Below, one piece after another: positions 1-6,500 of a stretch of 8,744 bases of DNA (its first letter is position 1; every line of letters begins with the position of its first letter). This stretch comes from an uncultured Microbacterium sp. (GTDB lineage: Bacteria > Actinomycetota > Actinomycetes > Actinomycetales > Microbacteriaceae): assembly GCA_947647645.1 (NCBI GenBank), contig CANSLE010000084.1:1-8744 (forward strand), written 5' to 3'. A program made the translations under genes and the position numbers. A model generated the notes under the pieces. The model ran no database searches and was not told the origin of the DNA. It was given only the letters and a program-made list of their open reading frames with translations.

Positions 1-69
1 TAGGACCGTCAGCAGGTCAGCCCCGGCCGAAGCCGTCAAGAACATCTTCATTGTTATTCAGACAGTCCC

Positions 70-312
70 AGTAAGTACCCGCGCGAGCTTCGTGAGCGCG
101 CTGTCCGTATGGTCGCCGAGGTGCGGCCCGACTATCCGAGCGAGTACGCCGCGATGACCGCCGTCGCCGGGATGCTCGGCATCGGCTCTCCTGAGACGAT
201 CCGCACGTGGATTCGCCGGCAGCAGGTCGACGCCGGCGACCGGCCCGGTGTCACGACCGACGCGGCGGTGGAGATCAAGCGGCTCAAGCGAGAGAACGCC
301 GAGTTGCGGCGA
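70..312 (+). pseudogene. IS3-family transposase OrfA, 5' fragment (truncated, no start codon)
   Basis: The plus-strand frame reads S-K-Y-P-R-E-L-R-E-R-A-V-R-M, then a helix-turn-helix region (A-G-M-L-G-I-G-S-P-E-T-I-R-T-W-I-R), then the start of a leucine-zipper-like stretch (I-K-R-L-K-R-E-N-A-E-L-R-R). This is the classic layout of IS3-family OrfA, the DNA-binding half of the OrfAB transposase. Homology ends at the R-R pair near 312; the usual continuation (A-N-E-I-L-K...) is missing and the frame runs eight foreign codons to a stop at 337-339. No OrfB (DDE catalytic domain) is present. Upstream, the frame is open from the stop at 1-3 but holds no ATG, GTG or TTG before the internal ATG at 109, so the native start appears lost or mutated (AGT stands where ATG would be expected, 64-66). 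It is a dead remnant. The family call is secure; the exact subgroup is not assigned. Confidence 0.85.
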
Positions 313-596
313 CCGGTTGAACCTGCCCCATACACATAGGTGTAGTTCGCACTAGACCCATCCCCACATCGCTGGACCCCCGGCCCATCCGGCTTCCAGC
401 CCGTGATGTTCAGTAACGCAGCACTGTCCGTAATCGTGGACACCAGCGCGTCCCGAGCTTCATGCGGAGTCATCGTCTGTTCCTTGCTCTGGGCGCACCC
501 GGACAACATCAACCCGGCCACCAGAACGGTCACACCCGAGAGAGCCCATCCAAGGAGCGACGAGGAACGGGCGCTCACTGCACGCAGAGCCGTCAC
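132..596 (-). pseudogene. Lipoprotein paralogue 2, 3' end lost and fused to antisense IS3 sequence
   Basis: GTG at 596 overlaps the stop of the upstream lipoprotein gene in a GTGA arrangement. The protein opens with a lipoprotein signal peptide: basic/serine start, hydrophobic core, lipobox L-S-G-C with Cys34. It then carries a core nearly identical to its neighbour (from T-M-T-P-H-E-A-R to L-L-N-I-T-G-W). Similarity continues to the Y-V-Y-G-A stretch and stops around 313-317. From there to the stop at 132 the frame reads the antisense strand of the IS3 orfA fragment, so roughly the last 60 residues of the open frame are not native. The intact paralogue has about 70 more residues at this point, including a cysteine near its C-terminus. 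The retained gene is therefore about 313-596. A truncated lipoprotein could still be exported and anchored, but the second half of the fold is gone, so I call it a pseudogene. If the intact copy is an immunity lipoprotein, this was a second copy. Confidence 0.7.
401..510 (-). repeat. Lipoprotein paralogue repeat, copy in truncated gene
   Basis: Aligns without gaps, at a 524-bp offset, to 925-1034. It covers the signal-peptide end (lipobox) and the conserved core of the lipoprotein. Most differences are at third codon positions, so the protein is far more conserved than the DNA, pointing to an old duplication under purifying selection rather than a recent copy. Confidence 0.85.
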
Positions 597-1084
597 CCCG
601 CGCTTTGCTCCGGGCGCAACTCATCCGCGTTCCCCGGAACACAAAGAGAAGTCCCCCCAAAGAAGTAGTTCCCGGGCGCGGCGGTCACGAATCTAAGTCC
701 ATCCACAGGCCCACCCGTCCCGTATACGACCGGGTCTCCTTCAGGGTTTATGACGGTGCGCACCGTCATGCCCAGCGATGTCCAGTAGTCGGCGATCTTC
801 TTCGCGTCTGCATCATGGTTATGGTCGCTACCCGGCTGCGGGGCACCATACACGTAGTTGTAGTTCACATCGGTTCCCGCAGTCGCCCCGCAATTGCCAC
901 CTTCCGGCCCGGTTGCAGCCCACCCCGTGATGTTCAGTAACGCCGCGCTGTCCGTGATCGTAGACACCAGCGCATCCCGTGCCTCATGCGGGGTCATCGT
1001 CTCTCCCTTGCTCTGCGTACAACCGGACAGCATCATCGTCGTCAGCGCTACGGCCACGGTGGTAACGGCCCATCTAGTACGCAC
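593..1084 (-). CDS. Small secreted lipoprotein, candidate immunity protein of the adjacent hydrolase
   Basis: Predicted exported lipoprotein of 163 residues. The start is chosen at GTG 1084 because a GGGGAG ribosome binding site lies five bases upstream; an ATG at 1099 gives five more residues but has no comparable site. The signal peptide is M-R-T-R-W followed by a hydrophobic core and lipobox M-L-S-G-C, making Cys22 the lipidated residue, so the mature protein should sit on the outer face of the membrane. The mature part has T-M-T-P-H-E-A-R near the N-terminus, a conserved T-G-W, a cysteine (G-G-N-C-G), a Y-N-Y-V-Y-G strand, an A-D-Y-W-T-S-L-G-M-T-V-R segment and a late cysteine (T-S-L-C-V-P-G) that could pair with the first. 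I do not recognise a characterised family. The 5' end overlaps the hydrolase gene by 11 bp and the 3' end overlaps the next lipoprotein by GTGA, so the three are probably co-translated. That placement suggests a role tied to the hydrolase, most simply immunity (inference). A hydrolase accessory or an unrelated envelope protein are alternatives. Confidence 0.8.
   Translation of the reverse strand: MRTRWAVTTVAVALTTMMLSGCTQSKGETMTPHEARDALVSTITDSAALLNITGWAATGPEGGNCGATAGTDVNYNYVYGAPQPGSDHNHDADAKKIADYWTSLGMTVRTVINPEGDPVVYGTGGPVDGLRFVTAAPGNYFFGGTSLCVPGNADELRPEQSAG
925..1034 (-). repeat. Lipoprotein paralogue repeat, copy in intact gene
   Basis: Partner of 401-510, gap-free direct repeat in the same orientation. 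It encodes the lipobox and the T-M-T-P-H-E-A-R to T-G-W core of the intact lipoprotein. Confidence 0.85.
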
Positions 1085-2879
1085 CCGAACTCCCCGCATC
1101 GATCAGTGCTTGCTGGAACGGTGTCGGACCTGGCGGAACATACGCTGTCATCTTCGACTCCTGACCCGTCGTCGCGTACGCCACGTTCAGCAACGATTCT
1201 GTCTTCTGATCAAGGTAACCGGTACCACCCGGGGTGCTCACACCGTGGTCTGTGACGGGGTTCAACCCACCACCGCCGGCGACGCTGAAATCGTGGGCGC
1301 CGAATCCGGGGCTGATGGGGTCGACGGGGTGCTCCCAGGACAACCTACCCGTCCAGGCCCATTGGTCACCGTGGGCGGGGTCGATCGCCATGACGTCTTG
1401 GGCTTGACCGGCGAACACCTGACCCGCATGAATATCGGATGCTTTGTCGACGCCGGCAGGTAGCCCGGCAGAGCCGAGCGTCACCAAGGTGTCGACGTGG
1501 GTGCCGGGTGCCGTCAACGCTGTCGCGGCGGTCGTGGTGCCGTACGAATGGGCGACGATGTTGAGTTGCGCGTCCGGGCGTACCGCAGCGAACCCGGCAA
1601 GCGCCGAATCCAGCTTGACCGCTCCGGTCTGGGCGAACCCTGATCCGAATACGTCGAACCCGCCCGTCGGACCCGGAACCGGCGGTGTCTTGTACCCGAT
1701 CCACGCGACCACCGCATGCGAATGATCCGGATCAACCAGACCCTGCGCGGCGGCAATATTCTGCGATGATCGTGCCCAGTCCGTCATCCCGGTGGCGCTG
1801 GTGCCCATGCCGGGGATCGCGTAGGTCACGTTGTCGGCGGTGTCCATGTCACCGATCGACACGGCGGCCAGGGGTGGATGGTCGGCGGTCAACGACACCA
1901 AGAACCTGGGGGCGCCACCTGGTGGTGATACCAGGGAGTCCTTGATGTTCTTCAACGTGCCGATGCCCGCGAGGGACGCTCCAGGCGCGTTCAAAGAGCC
2001 CGGGTCCGCCCACGGTGGGTTTGTTCGCTCATGCTCGCCAGCCTTCTCGGCCGCGGCGATCCGTCTGTCGAGGATGATGTTGTTGGCGAAACTGCGGGCG
2101 CGGTAGGTGATGCCTTCAAGGTTGCCTATGAGTGCTGATGCACCAAGAACCAGATTCTCTTTCTGGTCCGTGCTCAACGCCGCCCACCAGGAGGCCACCG
2201 CGCCCGGACCGCCGGCGGTCTCCTGGATCTGTTCAGTGAGTTCCGGGTGGAGCCGGAACAGAGTGGCCAGGTCGATCTCGCTCAGCCCGGCCAGGTCTTG
2301 CAGACGGATGCCACTGATCGAGCCGGTACTGACGGCCGGGAAGGACGCGAGCCCACCGCGAGAAGACGCACTGGTCAACCCCATGATCGCAGCACTGTCG
2401 GCGGTGGAGCGCTGTTGAGCGAGCGCGGCGAGCTGGATATCGATTCCAGCGATCTGCTCATGGAGTGCGCTGACTTTGAGATCGATGGACCGTTGAGTTG
2501 CGTCATCCATCGGGATCGATTCGAGTGATCTTCGGTGCTGCGTCGTTCGGAGAGTGCTGGAGAGCCGAACGCGTCGGGCGGTGAGAGCGTTCTGCTGATG
2601 CTGGATCGTCTCCACGTCGTTGGCATAACGACGAAGTGTTCCGGCATCTGCCTCAGCCTGACCGGCGATGGCTTCGAGCTCCGCAGCGAACATCGCGGAG
2701 CGTGTGTTCAACGCGTCGGCGGCCAATCCCTGCCATCCGGCCCGCGCGACTGTTCCTGCGAGTGATGTGTTGTGGGCCGCATCCCGAGCCGTCGACGCGT
2801 CGGTCTGCCGTCGCCCCGCGCCCGCGCGGATGTCCCCGGGGCTTCCCGCCCCGGGATTGCTCATCGTCCACTGCGTCAC
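1074..2879 (-). CDS. WXG-like/DUF1023 alpha/beta-hydrolase, candidate T7SS effector
   Basis: Protein of about 601 residues from GTG 2879, which overlaps the upstream stop as GTGA; ATG 2864 (five codons in) is the alternative. Residues ~1-130 are helical and contain a W-Q-G turn (W49-G51) with the alanine-rich flanks of WXG100/LXG-type secretion regions; ~134-161 looks like a coiled coil. Residues ~318-545 match the DUF1023 alpha/beta-hydrolase family (Pfam Abhydrolase_8): strand plus A-I-P-G-M-G-T (oxyanion-type loop, ~354), the W-I-G-Y-K-T-P-P motif (~393), nucleophile elbow A-H-S-Y-G with Ser445, a possible Asp in M-A-I-D-P (~500), P-G-F-G-A-H-D-F, and T-D-H-G with His545 as likely catalytic base. 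There is no N-terminal Sec signal, as expected of a T7SS substrate. Family knowledge: DUF1023 hydrolases often sit beside WXG100 genes in actinobacteria, mostly with unknown substrate. Lipase/esterase toxin activity is inference from the fold, the fusion and the downstream lipoproteins. The gene looks less GC-extreme than eccC. Confidence 0.85.
   Translation of the reverse strand: MTQWTMSNPGAGSPGDIRAGAGRRQTDASTARDAAHNTSLAGTVARAGWQGLAADALNTRSAMFAAELEAIAGQAEADAGTLRRYANDVETIQHQQNALTARRVRLSSTLRTTQHRRSLESIPMDDATQRSIDLKVSALHEQIAGIDIQLAALAQQRSTADSAAIMGLTSASSRGGLASFPAVSTGSISGIRLQDLAGLSEIDLATLFRLHPELTEQIQETAGGPGAVASWWAALSTDQKENLVLGASALIGNLEGITYRARSFANNIILDRRIAAAEKAGEHERTNPPWADPGSLNAPGASLAGIGTLKNIKDSLVSPPGGAPRFLVSLTADHPPLAAVSIGDMDTADNVTYAIPGMGTSATGMTDWARSSQNIAAAQGLVDPDHSHAVVAWIGYKTPPVPGPTGGFDVFGSGFAQTGAVKLDSALAGFAAVRPDAQLNIVAHSYGTTTAATALTAPGTHVDTLVTLGSAGLPAGVDKASDIHAGQVFAGQAQDVMAIDPAHGDQWAWTGRLSWEHPVDPISPGFGAHDFSVAGGGGLNPVTDHGVSTPGGTGYLDQKTESLLNVAYATTGQESKMTAYVPPGPTPFQQALIDAGSSGAY
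1090..1095 (-). promoter_or_regulatory. Ribosome binding site deciding the lipoprotein start
   Basis: GGGGAG on the minus strand, five bases from GTG 1084. It lies inside the reading frame that begins at ATG 1099, so it favours the shorter lipoprotein, whose signal peptide (M-R-T-R-W plus hydrophobic core) is also better proportioned. Confidence 0.55.
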
Positions 2880-3157
2880 CGACTTCTCACTGCCTGGGCT
2901 GCGGCAGCATCCGCAGTAGCGAGGTTCGTGACGGCATCGCGCACGCTCGTAGCCGTCACCGCGAGTTGCTCCGCGACGGCCTGTGCCCGGGCATAACGGA
3001 GGCGCGTGGAATCCGCCAACGCCCCGCCCACCGCCGCCGACCCGAGCCACGACGTATCGGTGACGCTCGTGAGCGCCAATAGTGCGCCGGCCCCGCTGTC
3101 GAGGCGGCTCGCGGCGGTGTGTATCTGACCGAAGTCAGCGAACAACCCGAAGGCCAT
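2876..3157 (-). CDS. 93-aa WXG100-like helical-hairpin protein (secretion partner or chaperone)
   Basis: Small, alanine-rich, predicted all-helical protein. A W-L-G turn at residues 37-39 (T-S-W-L-G-S-A-A) sits between two helices, the hallmark of Esx/WXG100 helical hairpins, and the length of 93 is typical. It lacks an obvious Y-x-x-x-D/E export motif at the C-terminus, which ends A-A-A-A-Q-A-V-R-S-R. The start is ATG 3157, 11 bp after the stop of the preceding Esx gene, with a GGGGG ribosome binding site four bases upstream; the longer in-frame extension runs through the Esx gene in another frame and is not credible. Its TGA overlaps the GTG start of the hydrolase, so the two are almost certainly translated together. 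That pairing, with a WXG-like region on the hydrolase itself, suggests this protein binds the hydrolase N-terminus, like the small Lap partners of LXG toxins in Bacillota (inference). It could instead heterodimerise with the 98-residue Esx protein. Confidence 0.75.
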   Translation of the reverse strand: MAFGLFADFGQIHTAASRLDSGAGALLALTSVTDTSWLGSAAVGGALADSTRLRYARAQAVAEQLAVTATSVRDAVTNLATADAAAAQAVRSR

Positions 3158-3168
3158 GATGCCCCCGG

Positions 3169-3465
3169 TCAGCGGCCGACGCGCGACGCGATCTGCGTGT
3201 CGACCTCTTGCAGGGTCTGCGCGGTGGTGCGCAGGAACGCGGCGAGGTCCTCGAGACCACCGATCGTGTTGGTCGCTCCGGAGGTGAACCTGTTGTAGGC
3301 CTCCTGGTAGGCGCCGGAGGAGCGGTCGGTGACGAAGCCCTGCGCGACGAGCGCGTTGATCTGCGACTGGAGTCGCTGCAGCGTCGTGTTGATCTCGTCG
3401 CGACCGGCGATGAGCTGGTCGGCGCGTGAGGTCATTTCGCCGTAGGTGACGTTCATGTTCGCCAT
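3169..3465 (-). CDS. WXG100-family type VII secretion protein (Esx-like, 98 aa)
   Basis: A 98-residue helical protein of the WXG100 superfamily: small, single domain, coded directly downstream of an EccC-type ATPase. Such proteins form four-helix bundles and are secreted by, or serve as substrate-recognition signals for, the type VII machinery. The first helix is M-T-S-R-A-D-Q-L...L-Q-S-Q-I-N-A-L; the turn reads G-F-V-T-D-R-S-S-G-A-Y instead of a strict W-x-G, a substitution seen in many actinobacterial members; the second helix follows with Y-N-R-F...L-E-D-L-A-A-F-L. ATG 3465 has a strong AGGGGGA ribosome binding site (3472-3478) about six bases upstream, the best in the cassette, consistent with an abundant secreted product. 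It is separated from eccC by 113 bp with leader hairpins and may have its own promoter. No clear Y-x-x-x-D/E tail motif is visible. Confidence 0.9.
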   Translation of the reverse strand: MANMNVTYGEMTSRADQLIAGRDEINTTLQRLQSQINALVAQGFVTDRSSGAYQEAYNRFTSGATNTIGGLEDLAAFLRTTAQTLQEVDTQIASRVGR

Positions 3466-3578
3466 CAGAGTTCCCCCTCTGTTGTTGCTGCACCCTCGCG
3501 CCGCGCGAAGGTCGTTCTCACGTGATGAGACGCTTTCCCTTCCACTTTATGACGCGATCTCGTGACTAAATAGCCGGA
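3466..3578 (-). promoter_or_regulatory. Leader/intergenic region of the esx-effector operon
   Basis: These 113 bp lie between the eccC stop and the esx start. The part next to eccC is locally AT-rich for this genome (T-A-T-T-T-A-G and C-A-T-A-A-A-G-T on the minus strand, about 3548-3573), a plausible place for a promoter, though I find no well-spaced -35/-10 pair. Closer to esx are two short inverted repeats: TCGCG-CCG-CGCGA at 3496-3508 and TCTCA-CGTGA-TGAGA at 3516-3530, the latter also containing the 8-bp palindrome TCACGTGA. They could form RNA hairpins in a 5' leader or be a regulator site. Function is not established by sequence alone. Confidence 0.4.
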
Positions 3579-6500
3579 TCATGTCCCCTTTTCGGGGGAC
3601 AAGACCGCCACCTGCACGCGTCGAACCCGGCCCGCGGTGACCGCGAAACCCCGTCCGACCGGGAAATCCGCCCGCGTCGCACGCGGGAACTGAACCCGGA
3701 AGATACTCGCCCCGTCAGCCTCTTCCGGCTGCAGGACGATGCCGGCGCGGGCAGTCTTCAGCTCACTGAAGATCTGCCACGCCGATCCCGCGGTGACGGT
3801 GTCGGTTTCCACGAGCATCCGTGTCCGCGGGCTGCGGCGGGCGGCTTTCATGAGCTGCGCGACGGCGGACTCGGCGGGGGTGCCTTCGAAGTCGCCGCTT
3901 CCCTCGATGACCACGAAGATCGGCTCCGCGTCCGCCCGGTTCAGCTGGGCCGTGAGCGTACCCGCGAGGATGCCGGCGGTATCGGGATCGACGGCAACCT
4001 CGGTCCACGCCAGCGCATCACCGAGTTCGCCGGGACGGCCGGAGAGCAGGTACGCGGGCAGGTGCGGTATGGCGACGTGGGTGGAGTGGGCGATCGTGCG
4101 CATCGCTGTCGTGCGACCGGAGCCGAACGGACCGGTCACCACGAACAGACCATCGGGGATCGCGACGGCATCCAGCGTGTCGTCGGCGACGCCGTAGGTC
4201 GGCGCTGCGCCCACGGTCGCAGGAAGCGACGACCACGCGATGTGCTCCTCCAGGCGGCGCACGGCCGGGGCCGGCACGGGCGGGGGTGCGATCGCCCGCA
4301 GCTCCGCAGCCTGAGTGGCGAGGTCCGCGCTGCCTGCGGGCAGTGCGATCTGCACTTCGAGGCCGTGCGCGTAGGCGCGCCCGGGCTCGGCGTCGTCGAG
4401 GAGGTCGCGGGGAAGGCCCGCGATGTCGGCTTCGGCGGCCGACGGCATCCGCAGCACGATCCGCTCGGGCACGGACGCGAGGATCGACTGCGGCAGTGCC
4501 GCGTACCGTTCGGCGGTGATGACGATGTGGATGCCGACCTGCCTGCCCGAACTGAGCAGTTGCGCGAACGTGTCGAAGAGCCGGCCGGAATCAGCGAACT
4601 CGTACTCGGTGCGAAACGCCGCCATCCCGTCGATCAGCAGCACGATCCGCGGCAGCGGGGCCGACGCCTGACGGTTGTAATCGGTGAGGGTCGCGGCATC
4701 CCTGTCGGCGAACAGGCGCGCACGCGTCTGCGCCTCGTCGCTCAGCCCGCTGAGCAGACGGCTGACCCGCTCGCTGTCACCCCCGCCGATCACCGCGCCG
4801 ACGTGCGGCAGCTCCCTCAGCATCGCCAGACCGCCCGCCGTGTCGACGGCGTAGATCCATGCCGGCTCGGGCCCCGACGCCGCCGCGGCGGCCACCGTGC
4901 GCAGCAACGTCGTCTTGCCGGTGCCGCCTCCGCCGAACACGGCCACGCTGCCGGCGGCATCCCACTCCCATCCGAACGGACTCTGGCGCTGACGCGCCGG
5001 TTCATCCTGGATGCCGACGACCACCGCGCCCCCGGTCTGAGTGAGCTCTCCGAGGGCGAGCGTCGCGGGCAGCGGGTCGAGCCACGGTCGGCGCGGCGTG
5101 GCCAGAGCGAGGTCGGTCGCCGCGACACGGATCGTCTCGGTGATGCGTTCGATGTCGCGCGGTCCGGAGCGGTGCCGCCGCGGGGCGGGGTCGCTCCAGG
5201 ACTGACCGGGGGCGAATGGCAGGTCACGCACGTGGATCGCGGCATCGGGTGTCGCCGCCGATGCGCGCCCGCCGACGTAGGCGGTCTGGAAATCGCGTAC
5301 ACGACCGGCGCCCAGCTTCGCCGCCGCGCGCCCCGGGGTGTCGGCATCGAACCAGGCAGCGCGCGGGGTTCCCAGCACGTCCATCGAGTCGGCTTCGTCG
5401 GCGACGCGCAGCGCAACCCGGAGGTTCGTGTTCGCGCGGAGGGACTCCTTGATGACTCCGGCCGGTCGCTGCGTGGCCATGATCAGGTGCAGCCCGAGCG
5501 AGCGTCCGCGCTGCGCGATGTCGATCACCCCGTCGACGAACTCGGGAACCTCCGTGACCAGTGCCGCGAACTCGTCGATCACGATCACCAGCGCGGGCGG
5601 CGCGTCCGGATCGCCGCGCTCTTCCAGCGTGGCGAGGTCCTTCGCGCCCTTCTCCGCGAACAGCTCCTCGCGGCGCTTCAACTCGGCGCGCAAGCTCGTC
5701 AGTGCCCGGGCCACCAGGTGCGGGGTGAGGTCGGTGACCAGGCCGACCGTGTGCGGCAGGCTCACGCAGTCGCCGAACGCCGACCCGCCCTTGTAGTCCA
5801 CCAGCAGGAACGTCAACCGATCGGGGGACTGCTCGACCGCCATGCCGAGGATCCAGGTCTGGAGGAACTCGCTCTTGCCCGCCCCGCTCGTCCCGCCCAC
5901 GAGCGCGTGCGGCCCATCGCGACGGAGATCGATGCGCAGCGGCCCCGCCGCGCCTTGCCCAACCAGAGCGGTCAACCCCGCAGGTTCACGGTTCGCCTCA
6001 CCCGGCATCCATCGTGACGTCAGCGAGTCCGAGCGGACCCACCGGCCCCGCACCGCGTCGGGGTCGCTGGCGATGTCATCCTCGAACAGGTCCACCAGCC
6101 GCACCGCGCGCGGAAGGTCGGATTCGTCGAGCACCGGCGCACCATCGTCTTCCAGCGGCGCCAGCGACCGCGCCACGGCCATTGCGCGATCGCGATCGAC
6201 CGTCTCCACCGCCGCGAGGGCGATGGTCGAGCCGTGCCGCACGAACGAGGTGGTCGGCGTCCCGTACGCGTAGGACACGAACGTCCGGCACACCACTGGA
6301 AGCTCCTGTGGATGCCGCTCCACCCAGATCGTGTACACGCCCACATCCGGACCGTCCTCAGCGAGCTGCACCAACCGTCCCCGGTCGACCCCGGCCGCAT
6401 CGGCGACGAACAGCACCACCGCCGGGGTCACCGGGTCGCTCTGCACCGGCTCCCACACATCCACCGCCCCCGGCGTTGCGCCCTGCAGATGCGAACGCAC

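Noticed and set aside
318..330. TGAACCTGCCCC as an IS3-type terminal inverted repeat
   Set aside because: It starts like IS3 ends (TGAACC) but lies in sequence that aligns with the lipoprotein paralogue and has the wrong orientation to close the orfA remnant on its right; no matching partner repeat is seen.
403..1463. Plus-strand open frames over the lipoprotein and hydrolase genes
   Set aside because: Antisense to genes with clear signal peptides and hydrolase motifs; no ribosome binding sites or motifs of their own.
2880..3050. Extending the hydrolase by 57 residues to the ATG at 3050
   Set aside because: The extension is Gly/Arg/Cys-rich, lies over the 93-residue gene in another frame and has no helical or signal character; the GTGA-coupled start is better.
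3158..3493. Extending the 93-residue protein upstream to 3493
   Set aside because: The extension reads through the Esx gene in a wrong frame and is Arg-rich; ATG 3157 has a GGGGG site and the right family length.
4062..6017. Plus-strand open frame of 651 codons opposite eccC
   Set aside because: It is antisense to the conserved ATPase modules, is arginine/glutamine/glycine-rich and shows no domain; long antisense frames are expected in high-GC coding DNA.
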